This document shows positions 42,478 to 50,398 of a stretch of DNA of 64,000 bases, piece by piece (position 1 is the stretch's first letter; every line of letters starts with the position of its first letter). The notes under the pieces are model-generated. The model did not search any database. It was not told where the DNA came from and saw nothing but the letters and a program-made list of their open reading frames with translations. Made by a program: the position numbers and the translations under genes. Origin of the DNA: Paenibacillus silagei (GTDB lineage Bacteria > Bacillota > Bacilli > Paenibacillales > Paenibacillaceae); assembly GCF_017874735.1 (NCBI RefSeq), contig NZ_JAGGLV010000013.1, positions 124,001-188,000 on the forward strand. The letters run 5' to 3'.

Positions 42478-43392
42478 TCACACTCCCAGAATCGTTCCCA
42501 TGTTGGATAGCGGCTCAGCCAAGGCGTCGAGGTTCTGGCTTAACCTGCGGACCTCCTCCGGTTTGAGCGTTTCGTAAGAGACGTAACCCTCCCCCGATTT
42601 GAACGGCGCCAGCTCATTCGTTAAGGCGGTGAACCGCTCGCCGATGGTTTGCTCAAGGGCCGGGTCTTTTTTGGCCAGCTCCGGCTTCAGCAGCTCATAG
42701 ATCTTCTGGGCCCCCTCCACATTCGCCACAAAATCATACAAATCCGTATGGGAATAACGCTCCTCTTCCCCCGTTACTTTGGAGGAGGAGACCTCATTCA
42801 GCAGCTCAACAGCCCCAGTAACGAGCAGATTGGCATCGATTCCGGCCGTCTCCACCTTGGCGCGCAGCAGCTGCGCATCCTTCAGCAGGCGGTCCGCGAC
42901 ATCCGTCATGCCCTCCGTTGTATTGTTCTGCCAGAGAGCCTGTTCAATCTTATGGAAGCCGCGCCAGTCCGCAGCATCTACATCATTCTCACGGGCATCA
43001 ATGTTCGGGTCCAGATCCCCAAGCGCTTCAGCGATCGGCTCGATCCGCTCATAATGCATGCGTGCCGGAGCATACAGCGTCTTGGCTTCATCCAGCTTGC
43101 CCGCCTTGACAGCATCCGTGAAGCCCTCGGTCTGCTTAACGAACGCATCGCATTGTTCAATGACGTATTTGCGGTATTCGTCGATGGCAGTGGTGAAATC
43201 TGCATTCGTCTCACCTCCGGCCTTCGCTACACTTTCTGTCCCGCTGCCTGCCTGGGCTGCAGCATTATTCCCGGAGTTGTTACCACTGTTGCCGTTGTTG
43301 CCATCGTTATTACTGTTGTCCTTGCCCGCACAGCCGGCAAACAGGAGGGAAGCCGCAAGCAAACCTGCGGGTACTGCATAGCCTATTTTCAT
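42478..43392 (-). CDS. efeO: EfeO/EfeM-like iron-binding lipoprotein (imelysin/M75 domain)
   Basis: 304 residues. The signal peptide ends in LFAGC (lipobox), followed by an Asn/Gly-rich linker and an all-helical domain. GFHKIEQALW contains the HxxE metal motif of the M75/EfeM domain, and ARMHYERIEPIAE is its partner helix. It lacks an N-terminal cupredoxin, so it is the EfeM type. It hands iron to EfeU. It is the first gene of the operon, with a Fur box 27 nt before its ATG. Confidence 0.9.
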   Translation of the reverse strand: MKIGYAVPAGLLAASLLFAGCAGKDNSNNDGNNGNSGNNSGNNAAAQAGSGTESVAKAGGETNADFTTAIDEYRKYVIEQCDAFVKQTEGFTDAVKAGKLDEAKTLYAPARMHYERIEPIAEALGDLDPNIDARENDVDAADWRGFHKIEQALWQNNTTEGMTDVADRLLKDAQLLRAKVETAGIDANLLVTGAVELLNEVSSSKVTGEEERYSHTDLYDFVANVEGAQKIYELLKPELAKKDPALEQTIGERFTALTNELAPFKSGEGYVSYETLKPEEVRRLSQNLDALAEPLSNMGTILGV

Positions 43393-43418
43393 CTGTATGG
43401 ATACCCCTTTTCATTTAT

Positions 43419-43437
43419 GAAAATGATAATCGTTATC
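43419..43437. promoter_or_regulatory. Fur box 1
   Basis: GAAAATGATAATCGTTATC matches the 19-bp Fur consensus GATAATGATAATCATTATC at 17 positions. It lies just downstream of the -10 element of the iron operon promoter, a position suited to repression by Fe-Fur. Confidence 0.88.
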
Positions 43438-43449
43438 AATGATGGACTT

Positions 43450-43478
43450 ATCATAAATCTCCCCCTATTGGCTGTCAA
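43450..43478 (-). promoter_or_regulatory. sigma-A promoter of the efeO-efeB-efeU operon
   Basis: On the minus strand TTGACA (43478-43473), 17-nt spacer, TATGAT (43455-43450). Fur sites lie on both sides. Confidence 0.8.
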
Positions 43479-43486
43479 TAAAAATG

Positions 43487-43498
43487 TGATAATTATCA
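43487..43498. promoter_or_regulatory. partial Fur box 2
   Basis: TGATAATTATCA is a perfect 12-bp palindrome with Fur half-site character, 9 bp upstream of the -35. It could strengthen repression or be a half-occupied site. Confidence 0.5.
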
Positions 43499-43539
43499 TA
43501 TTCATAATGATCCGCACAAATAAAATGCAAAAATACGCC

Positions 43540-43562
43540 TCCCGGCAGACGGAAGACGCAGT
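43540..43562 (-). terminator. terminator of the LacI-type gene
   Basis: On the minus strand CGTCTTCCG pairs with CGGGAGGCG using two G-U pairs, followed by ATTTTTG. The same bases would pair poorly on the plus strand, which sets the direction. Confidence 0.6.
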
Positions 43563-43593
43563 TCGTATATATAAATTTCCGGCTGATCGGATT

Positions 43594-44571
43594 CTACACC
43601 GTGGACCGCTCAATAATCCGGTAGTCCAGCTTGCGGTAGACCGGCTCGGGGCGCTCCGAGTGAATCTGCTCATGGATAATGCGGAAGGCGGCGGCCCCCA
43701 TCTCATACAGGTGGTTGTCCATGGTGGTAATCTGAAGCAGCCGTCCAATCGGCTGGTTATCGAAGCCCATAACTGCGAGGTCCCCAGGGATGCTGAGGCC
43801 GGCTCTGCGCGCTTCAATAATCAGCCCGGCGGCGACATGGTCTCCCGTAATAATCATGGCTTCCGGCCGCTGTGGCATCTTCAGCAGGGACTGTGCAGCG
43901 GCTGCGCCGTCTTCCTCCGTTGTACAGTCATAGATCATCCATTCCTCTTCAAAAGCCAGCTTATGCTCAGCAATGAATTCGCGGTAAGCAGCCTGCCGGA
44001 TCACGGCACTGCTGCCGTTACTCCTTCCTTCGCAATAACCGATGGAGCGGTACCCTTTGCCGGTCAAGTACTCCAGCCCCTCCCGAAAAGCCGCATAATG
44101 CTCAATATAGACAGAAGAATAGCGCCGCTCTCCGCTGTCCTGGCAGGTGACGACCGGACCGTAGGCCGTGTACTCCTCGATGATGTCCGGTTTCAGCGCA
44201 GTAGATACAATAACAACACCGTCAATCTCTTTATGGCGCAGCATCTCCAGCACTTTGATTTCTTCTTCCTCCAGGTAATTGCTCTGGCACAGAATCAGCC
44301 GGTATTGCGAGAGCAGCGCCTCGTGGGCAAGGCCATTCATAATAATCGAAAAATAAAAAGCATGAATATACGGCAGAATCACCGCCACCGCACCGGTACG
44401 TCCGGTAATCAGATGAACGGCGTTCATATTGCGGGTATAGTTGAGCTGCTCAATCGTTTGCAATACAGCGGCTCTTTTGTCCTTGCTGACATACGGATGA
44501 TTATTGAGCACCCGTGAGACGGTCGTTACAGACACTCCGGCCATCCGGGCGATTTCTTTAATATTAGCCAC
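43594..44571 (-). CDS. LacI-family transcriptional regulator
   Basis: 325 residues, GTG start. The N-terminal HTH IKEIARMAGVSVTTVSRVLNNHPYVSKDKR is a full LacI signature, followed by a periplasmic-binding-type sensor domain (GAVAVILPYIHAFYFSIIMNG ... DHVAAGLIIEARRAGLSIPGDLAVMGFDNQPIG). It is monocistronic and not next to a matching metabolic operon on its own strand, so its target is unclear; the carbohydrate locus from 46 kb has its own LacI regulator. Confidence 0.93.
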   Translation of the reverse strand: MANIKEIARMAGVSVTTVSRVLNNHPYVSKDKRAAVLQTIEQLNYTRNMNAVHLITGRTGAVAVILPYIHAFYFSIIMNGLAHEALLSQYRLILCQSNYLEEEEIKVLEMLRHKEIDGVVIVSTALKPDIIEEYTAYGPVVTCQDSGERRYSSVYIEHYAAFREGLEYLTGKGYRSIGYCEGRSNGSSAVIRQAAYREFIAEHKLAFEEEWMIYDCTTEEDGAAAAQSLLKMPQRPEAMIITGDHVAAGLIIEARRAGLSIPGDLAVMGFDNQPIGRLLQITTMDNHLYEMGAAAFRIIHEQIHSERPEPVYRKLDYRIIERSTV

Positions 44572-45052
44572 GTTCGTCTGCGCCTCCTGTGTGAGACTGG
44601 TATGTCATTATTCTAACATAGAAATGAACAGCTTTTCGGCCGATAAAAAGCTTGCTATGGAATCCATTTCATACTTTACACTGGGGGTGCAACAAGCCTT
44701 ACCGGAGAAACCGGCGTGACCGCAAGGGCGTGACGGACCGGTAACGTTAGCTGGTTTCACGCTGCGGGCAGGAAGGATGTTCAGCAATATTTTTTTTTCC
44801 TGAGCAACCCTTTAGCAGCGTGGTTTCTATAGACATTGCCCGACGGATGCCGCCTTAATGACTAAGGAGCAGCAGCCGTTTTTTGTGTGCATTTCGGATC
44901 AGAAGTACCGGGTTTGTCCATACTCCGCGTCTGCCCCCGCCCAAATTAATGCTGTGACAGCACCATTAATCGCCCCCCCACATAGTATGGTTTGACTGTA
45001 TCCCTTTACCTTGTTATACCAAACAAACCCAGGGCAAGGAGGGGTGACACCA
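44572..45052. other. intergenic region between lacI-type gene and gerE; possible structured segment
   Basis: 480 bases without a gene. Bases about 44698-44775 contain TTACCGG with CCGGTAA enclosing a GCGTGAC...GCGTGAC direct repeat, and a downstream TTTCACGC that could pair with either copy. This suggests a folded leader or attenuator on the plus strand. A T9 run follows at about 44791. I do not match it to a known riboswitch class. Confidence 0.3.
44962..44989 (+). promoter_or_regulatory. sigma-K-like promoter of gerE
   Basis: AC at 44962-44963, 17-nt spacer, CATAGTATG at 44981 (one base off CATANNNTA), about 65 nt before the start. gerE is transcribed by sigma-K in Bacillus subtilis. Confidence 0.4.
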
Positions 45053-45277
45053 TTGAAAGGCAACGAACATCATAGCAAATTTTTGCTGACGCATCGTGAA
45101 CGCGAAGTATTCGAGCTTCTTGTGCAGGACAAAACTACACGGGATATTGCCGGACTGTTATTCATCAGCGAAAAAACCGTCCGCAACCACATCTCAAACG
45201 TAATGCAAAAATTAAACGTAAAAGGCCGTTCGCAAGCGGTTGTCGAGCTGATCAAGCTTGGGGAGCTGAAAATATAG
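45053..45277 (+). CDS. gerE: spore coat regulator GerE
   Basis: 74 residues from TTG 45053, exactly the length of Bacillus subtilis GerE. LTHREREVFELLVQDKTTRDIAGLLFISEKTVRNHISNVMQKLNVKGRSQAVVELIKLGEL is, as I recall the family, nearly the same as GerE over the whole LuxR-type HTH, although quoting it as one domain is a judgement from memory. GerE binds DNA late in the mother cell and activates or represses sigma-K-dependent coat genes. GGAGGGG lies about 10 nt upstream; in-frame GTG 45044 abuts it and is less suitable. It is followed by a terminator. Confidence 0.95.
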   Translation: MKGNEHHSKFLLTHREREVFELLVQDKTTRDIAGLLFISEKTVRNHISNVMQKLNVKGRSQAVVELIKLGELKI

Positions 45278-45307
45278 CTGCCATGCTTCAGAGGTGATGC
45301 GTTTAAG

Positions 45308-45343
45308 CCTTCTCTTATCCTTCGGGATGAGGGGAGGTTTTTT
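45308..45343 (+). terminator. gerE terminator (copy A of a duplicated element)
   Basis: CCTTCTCTTATCC pairs with GGATGAGGGGAGG around loop TTCG, then T6. A related copy lies at 56644-56679. Confidence 0.92.
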
Positions 45344-45440
45344 GTTGTTGTGTGTCAACTCTCAATTCGATTTCAAACTATGATAAAATGAATTCATTAG
45401 AACCACTTTTTATCGATGCCTACCCGGGAGGTGTGAAAGA

Positions 45441-45689
45441 ATGAAATGGCAGCAAGTAAGAGAATTGTTTCCTGACCAATTTGTTTTGCTTTCCATTCTT
45501 GACTATCGTGAGGAAGATGATAAGAAAATTATAACGGAAGTAGCTCCTGTTCGTGCAGTATCTGAGAAGAACGCCAACCAGGAATTTTTCAGCGCCGAAC
45601 CTGGAAATCTTGTCTATCACACTGCCAATGAGGAGTGCGTTATTCATCTGCGCAGAGACCCATTGATGAGAGTGAGGCGGCGATCATGA
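45441..45689 (+). CDS. hypothetical protein, 82 residues
   Basis: ATG with GGGAGG 10 nt upstream. It starts MKWQQVRELFPDQFVLLSIL and continues with charged residues and EVAPVRAVSEKNANQEFF; similar short proteins often precede retropepsin-like genes in Firmicutes. It overlaps the next gene by ATGA. This coupling and the small size suggest an antitoxin-like or accessory partner, but no function is known. Confidence 0.75.
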   Translation: MKWQQVRELFPDQFVLLSILDYREEDDKKIITEVAPVRAVSEKNANQEFFSAEPGNLVYHTANEECVIHLRRDPLMRVRRRS

Positions 45690-45913
45690 AGATAGCTTAT
45701 GATGGACAACTTCTGACAACAGATATTTCCGTATGCTATCAAGGGAGAACGCTGCAAATGAAAGATATCATTATTGATACGGGTTCATCGCATACTGTGT
45801 TCAGTCCTGATGTACTCGAAGAGATAGGTGGTACGTATGAAAACGGAGACCCCGTCCCGGCGATCCAACCTCCCGAAATATTAAGTCAAGTCCGGCTGCA
45901 TTTTATGGATTGA
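45686..45913 (+). pseudogene. truncated retropepsin-like aspartyl protease
   Basis: 75 residues in this frame. KDIIIDTGSSHTVFSPDVLEEIGG carries the D-T-G-[AS] active-site triad of single-domain, retroviral-type aspartyl proteases, which usually have about 120-130 residues and a second conserved G-x-D/GLD region. Here the frame ends soon after GDPVPAIQPP, so the flap and C-terminal half are missing. From about 45862 a different frame stays open to TAA 46056 and encodes a Cys-rich segment (CKICVKY ... CPIFQSGCKLW) without a start codon. The gene seems broken by a rearrangement or frameshift. Confidence 0.65.
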
Positions 45914-46075
45914 CGGATAAGGGAATTGGTTGTAAAATCTGTGTAAAGTATAAACCTTTAAACTTTAGGGAAGGTTTTGATACTTTTAATAAATGCAAAG
46001 CTGACGCACAATGTCCGATTTTTCAGTCAGGCTGTAAGTTATGGCGTGCTGAGTAAATCTTTTTTATTTCTTTGA

Positions 46076-46095
46076 AAGTTAAATCGTTTAAACTT
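46076..46095. promoter_or_regulatory. candidate LacI-family operator upstream of the sugar locus
   Basis: AAGTTAAATCGTTTAAACTT is a 20-bp near-palindrome with the central CG typical of LacI-family sites (8 of 10 half-site bases match). It is 27 nt before the regulator gene at 46122. Confidence 0.55.
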
Positions 46096-46121
46096 TTAAG
46101 TGTGGAGGCATAGATACTTAG

Positions 46122-47111
46122 ATGAATATTCATGATGTAGCCAAGAAGTCAGGGCTCTCTGTAGTGACCGTATCCAGAGTACTTAACAATTCCCCCTCTG
46201 TACGTGAAGGCAACCGCCAGAAAGTGCTGAGAGCGATAGAGGAATTAAATTATCAGCCTAATTCAGCAGCACGGAGCCTTGTGCGCGGCAAGACCGGAGT
46301 CATCGGGATGTCGATTACCAACTTTAATGACTCTTTCTATGACCGTGTGATCCGCGTGGTGAACCGGAAGCTGGCAGAGCAGGGGTACTTTCTGGCCCTG
46401 TCCATAGCCGAGAACGATGATGATGGGGTGAACTTCCTGTTCCAGAAGGACCGCGTGGACGGGATTATCCTGCTGTCTCCGCTGGAGGAGAAGGAATATG
46501 TGGAGGAGCTGAAGCGAAAGAACATCCCGGTTGTCCTGCTGGATAACCAGTTCGAGCATGAGGATGTTCCGAGTGTCGTCGTCGATAACTATCAGGGCGG
46601 GTATGAAGCAACAAGACACCTGATTAGTCTTGGACACACCCAGATCGCCTATATCGGCGGCCCTTCGGAGTTCCTGAGTGTAACGGAGCGCAAACGGGGT
46701 TATGTCCAGGCGCTGGATGAAGCGGGACTAACGCCCTTTGGCACGGAATATTGCGGCTTTACGGTAAGCAGCGGTTATGAGGTGGCGAAGAGATGGGTCC
46801 GCGAGGATAAGCTGCCGACAGCCATTTTTTCGGGAGACGACTTTATTGCCCTCGGGGTTGTTCAAGCCCTGCGTGAGGAGGGGATTCTGGTGCCTCAGGA
46901 TATCTCCGTGGTCGGCTTTGATGATCAGCAGTTCGTCGGTGAATTCTACCCGCGGCTCACAACGGTCAGACAGCCAGAGGCGCAGATGGGCAATATCGGC
47001 GTTGACTTACTGCTGAAGCTGATCAATGGGGAGGTGATGCCCCCTGCGGTAACGAAGCTTGCTCCTCAGCTTCTCATCCGTGAATCTACCGCTTCTGTTC
47101 GATTAACTTGA
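46122..47111 (+). CDS. LacI-family transcriptional regulator of the sugar locus
   Basis: 329 residues. NIHDVAKKSGLSVVTVSRVLNNSPSVREGNR is the LacI HTH and hinge; the sensor domain has VIGMSITNFNDSFYDR, DGIILLSPLEEKE, TAIFSGDDFIALGVVQALREEG and SVVGFDDQQF. It is first in a same-strand run of eight genes for sugar uptake and breakdown, so autoregulation and control of the locus through the palindrome at 46076 is likely. The effector is probably the imported or phosphorylated sugar. Confidence 0.93.
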   Translation: MNIHDVAKKSGLSVVTVSRVLNNSPSVREGNRQKVLRAIEELNYQPNSAARSLVRGKTGVIGMSITNFNDSFYDRVIRVVNRKLAEQGYFLALSIAENDDDGVNFLFQKDRVDGIILLSPLEEKEYVEELKRKNIPVVLLDNQFEHEDVPSVVVDNYQGGYEATRHLISLGHTQIAYIGGPSEFLSVTERKRGYVQALDEAGLTPFGTEYCGFTVSSGYEVAKRWVREDKLPTAIFSGDDFIALGVVQALREEGILVPQDISVVGFDDQQFVGEFYPRLTTVRQPEAQMGNIGVDLLLKLINGEVMPPAVTKLAPQLLIRESTASVRLT

Positions 47112-47131
47112 AATTTAGGAGTGAATGATCT

Positions 47132-48121
47132 GTGAAGTATTTTTTGGGAGTGGATGCAGGGGGCAGTAAGACCTACGCAATGATTGCAGATGAACAGGGG
47201 AAGCTTCTCGGTGCAGGCAAGGGCGGGAACGGGAATCATCAGCTGAACCGTGAGCAGGCGGAGAATAGCTTGCAGCAGGCCGTATCGGGAGCAATGTTGG
47301 ACTCAGGGCTGACCAAGGATCAGGTGGATTACTCCTGGTTCGGTCTGGCGGGAGCGGACAGAGAGGCTGATTTTAGAATTTTACGGCCGATCATCAGCCG
47401 ACTCGGCCTTCCCCGGACAGAGATTTCCTGCGATACCTGGAATGCCTTGCGTTCAGGTACAGAGAAGAATTACGGGATCGTGCTGATTTGCGGATCCGGC
47501 GTGAACTGCAGCGGTAAGAATCCGGCGGGTGCTACCTATCAATGCGGCGGATTCGGCTACCGGTTCGGGGATTTCGGCGGCGGCTATGACTTAAGTATGG
47601 AGGTCTTCCGCAGCGTCCTCAGGGCGGATGACGGAAGAGAACAGAAGACGGTCCTAAGCGAACGCTTAACTCAGTTGCTGGGCTATTCCAGTGTCCCGCA
47701 GCTAAGAGAGGATTACCTCGATCATTTCAGAGACCTGCCTCCCCAAATTGCGGAGCTGCTGTTTCAGGCGGCAGAGGAAGGGGATCCGGTGGCTACCGGG
47801 CTGCTGGTCAAGCAAGGGGATGAGCTGGGTCTGGCGGCTGCCTCGGCTGTCCGCCGGTTGGCCATGGAGGAGGAATCCTTCGACATCGTGCTTGCAGGCA
47901 GCCTGCTGACCAAGGGAGACCGCCCGGGTATCATCCGCCAGGCCATTGAACGAAGAGTGAAGCAGGCGGCGCCGAACGGCACATTAAGGATTTTAACCCG
48001 GGAGCCGGTTGTAGGGTCGGTCGTTCTGGCAATGGAAAGTAGCGGGTTGCATGTGAATGAGGAGGTTCTTGATCATCTATCACAGGGTAAGGAGGAGCAA
48101 TTATCATGGGGGAAACCTTGA
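47132..48121 (+). CDS. BadF/BadG/BcrA/BcrD-type sugar kinase, N-acetylglucosamine kinase-like
   Basis: 329 residues, GTG start with TAGGAG upstream. FLGVDAGGSKTYAMIADEQG is the phosphate-1 loop of the ASKHA fold, VLICGSGVNC is phosphate-2, CGGFGYRFGDFGGGYDLSM is typical of NagK-like BadF proteins, and VLAGSLLTKG is the adenosine motif. These kinases phosphorylate GlcNAc or related amino sugars. GlcNAc-6-P would then enter nagA-nagB at 35-37 kb. It overlaps the GH4 gene by 16 nt. Confidence 0.86.
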   Translation: MKYFLGVDAGGSKTYAMIADEQGKLLGAGKGGNGNHQLNREQAENSLQQAVSGAMLDSGLTKDQVDYSWFGLAGADREADFRILRPIISRLGLPRTEISCDTWNALRSGTEKNYGIVLICGSGVNCSGKNPAGATYQCGGFGYRFGDFGGGYDLSMEVFRSVLRADDGREQKTVLSERLTQLLGYSSVPQLREDYLDHFRDLPPQIAELLFQAAEEGDPVATGLLVKQGDELGLAAASAVRRLAMEEESFDIVLAGSLLTKGDRPGIIRQAIERRVKQAAPNGTLRILTREPVVGSVVLAMESSGLHVNEEVLDHLSQGKEEQLSWGKP

Positions 48122-49404
48122 AGCTGGTTGTTATCGGAGCGGGGTCGTCGTATACGCCTGAATTAATTGAGGGGGTCATCCTGCACCACCAGGAGCTTCC
48201 TGTCCGCGAAATATGGCTGGTGGATATTGAAGAAGGAAGAGAGAAGTTACATACGATTACGGAACTGAGCAAGCGCATGATTGCTGAATCCGGACTGCCG
48301 ATTACCGTTGCAGAGACGCTTGATCGCCGGGAGGCCATTGCCGGAGCGGACTTCGTCTGCACGCAAATCCGGGTAGGGATGCTGGAAGCACGCAAGTGGG
48401 ACGAATTGATTCCGCTTCGATACGGTGTCATCGGTCAGGAGACGACGGGTCCCGGAGGCATGATGAAGGGCCTGCGGACCATCCCGGTCATTCTGGATAT
48501 TTGCAGGGATATCGAGGAGCTGGCACCGGATGCCTGGCTGCTGAATTTTACGAATCCGGCCGGGATGGTGACTGAAGCAGTTCACAAATATTCATCGGTT
48601 AGAAGCGTAGGCCTATGCAACTCGCCAATCGGGTTTCAAAAGTGGCTCTCCGGGTTCTTCGGACTTCCCATAGAGAAGATCTATGCGGAGTTTGTCGGCA
48701 TCAACCATCTGCACTGGGTATCCGATGTCGTGATTGACGGGAAGAGCAAGCTGCAGGAGCTTATTGATTACCCCGAGAGCTATAAGGCAAGCAATGTGCC
48801 GTTTGATTCCTGGGACCACCGGTTTCTGAACAGTCTGAAAGCTATCCCTTCCTATTACTTGAGCTATTACTATATGACTGATGCGATGCTGGCGGAACAG
48901 AAGGAAGCCGCAGCAACGGCCGGATCACGCGCTGAAGTCGTGAAGAAGGTGGAGGAGGAGCTGTTTGAGCTGTACCGGAACGTTGAGCTGAAGGAGAAGC
49001 CGGGGCAGCTGGAACAGCGCGGCGGAGCCTATTACTCGGAGGCGGCAGTGCTGCTGATGCGTTCCATTCATAATGATTCGCGCGATATCCAGACGCTGAA
49101 TGTAAGGAATAACGGAATCATTGATTTCCTGCCGGACGATGCTTCGATTGAGGTGAATTGTATAGTCACCAAGCAGGGTCCGCTGCCGATTCCGCTGCGC
49201 AGGGTTCCCCAATCCGTCAGAGGTCTGCTGGCTGCCGTCAAGCAATACGAGAGCCTTACCATTGAGGCGGCTGTACACGGAGACCGGGATGTGGCCCTGC
49301 AGGCGATGGTTCATCATCCGCTCATGCCTTCGGTTACCGTAGCGGAACAACTGCTGGATGAAATGCTGGAGAAGAACAAACCGTTTTTGCCGTTATTTCA
49401 ATAG
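48106..49404 (+). CDS. GH4-family 6-phospho-beta-glucosidase-like enzyme
   Basis: 432 residues. VVIGAGSSYTPELIEG is the NAD-binding loop of glycoside hydrolase family 4. GQETTGPGGMMKGLRTIP, FTNPAGMVTEA, LCNSPIG (metal Cys) and EFVGINHLHW (metal His) are the metal/NAD redox site. GH4 enzymes cleave phospho-disaccharides by an oxidation-elimination route with Mn. Most relatives are 6-phospho-beta-glucosidases, normally fed by PTS. No PTS gene is present here, so the phosphorylated substrate may come from the adjacent kinase. GGAGGAG precedes its ATG inside the kinase gene. Confidence 0.87.
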   Translation: MGETLKLVVIGAGSSYTPELIEGVILHHQELPVREIWLVDIEEGREKLHTITELSKRMIAESGLPITVAETLDRREAIAGADFVCTQIRVGMLEARKWDELIPLRYGVIGQETTGPGGMMKGLRTIPVILDICRDIEELAPDAWLLNFTNPAGMVTEAVHKYSSVRSVGLCNSPIGFQKWLSGFFGLPIEKIYAEFVGINHLHWVSDVVIDGKSKLQELIDYPESYKASNVPFDSWDHRFLNSLKAIPSYYLSYYYMTDAMLAEQKEAAATAGSRAEVVKKVEEELFELYRNVELKEKPGQLEQRGGAYYSEAAVLLMRSIHNDSRDIQTLNVRNNGIIDFLPDDASIEVNCIVTKQGPLPIPLRRVPQSVRGLLAAVKQYESLTIEAAVHGDRDVALQAMVHHPLMPSVTVAEQLLDEMLEKNKPFLPLFQ

Positions 49405-49428
49405 AATCGTCCAGAGGAGGTCAAGCGG

Positions 49429-50355
49429 ATGAATACGGCCGGGAAACCGAGCAGGTGGAAGAAGTTTAACAGTCAATTGGATTTGCAGTCTATGGTTTGG
49501 CCGGGAATTATCTTTGTATTCATTTTCAGTTACATTCCGATGTATGGCGTGGTTATGGCGTTCCAGCAATACGATATTTTCGGCGGTATGATGAATAGCC
49601 CCTGGGTGGGATGGATGCAATTCAGAATGTTCTTCGAGGCGCCGGAGTTCTGGAATGTGATGCGCAACACCCTTGTGATTAGCCTGTTAAAATTGATTAT
49701 CTCTTTTCCTGCCCCGATACTGCTTGCCCTGATGCTGAATGAAGTCGGGCATATGGGCTTCAAACGTGTGATCCAGACCGTCAGCTACCTACCTTATTTC
49801 CTGTCCTGGGTTATTGTATCCGGTTTCGTATTTTCGCTGTTGTCCGTTGATAACGGAACGGTGAACTATCTGCTGGAACGGTTCAATCTGGTCCAGGAGC
49901 CGGTTAACTTCCTTGCCGTACCGAAATACTTCTGGTCTATTCTGGTAAGTGTAAATGTCTGGAAGGAGGTCGGATTCGGAAGTATTGTCTATCTGGCGGC
50001 GATTGCCGGCATTGATCCGACCCTGTATGAGGCTGCATCTATAGACGGAGCAAGCCGCTTTAAGCAAATTCACCTGATTACACTCCCCAGCATTACCCCG
50101 ATTATCGTCATCTTTATGATTCTTGCCATCGGCGGTCTGCTCAGTGCAGGCTTCGAGGATATTCTGCTGCTTGCAACCAATCCAATCCTCAGGCCCTACT
50201 CCGATGTGATCGACACCTATGTGTACCGCGTCGGGATATTAAATGCCAGATTCTCTTATGCGACAGCGGTAGGACTGTTCAAAGCGGTAATCAGTGTCCT
50301 TCTGCTGGTGACAGCCAACAAAATCGCCCGCCGGGCAGATGTAAGTCTCTGGTAG
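49429..50355 (+). CDS. ABC transporter permease, LplB/YteP type
   Basis: 308 residues with six hydrophobic segments. The EAASIDGASRFKQIHLITLPSI motif (EAA-x3-G) is the site where the ATPase docks. The N-terminal pattern WPGIIFVFIFSYIPMYGVVMAFQQYD is typical of LplB-like CUT1 permeases for oligosaccharides. It pairs with the next permease and the binding lipoprotein. No ATPase gene is present, so a shared MsmX-like ATPase is expected to energise it. Confidence 0.92.
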   Translation: MNTAGKPSRWKKFNSQLDLQSMVWPGIIFVFIFSYIPMYGVVMAFQQYDIFGGMMNSPWVGWMQFRMFFEAPEFWNVMRNTLVISLLKLIISFPAPILLALMLNEVGHMGFKRVIQTVSYLPYFLSWVIVSGFVFSLLSVDNGTVNYLLERFNLVQEPVNFLAVPKYFWSILVSVNVWKEVGFGSIVYLAAIAGIDPTLYEAASIDGASRFKQIHLITLPSITPIIVIFMILAIGGLLSAGFEDILLLATNPILRPYSDVIDTYVYRVGILNARFSYATAVGLFKAVISVLLLVTANKIARRADVSLW

Positions 50356-50398
50356 ATACCACAACAATGCTCCATAAACCTTTTAGGAGGGCCGAACA

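Noticed and set aside
42649..44517. 622-residue plus-strand frame spanning efeO and the LacI gene
   Set aside because: It runs antisense through two clear genes, the Fur boxes and the promoter.
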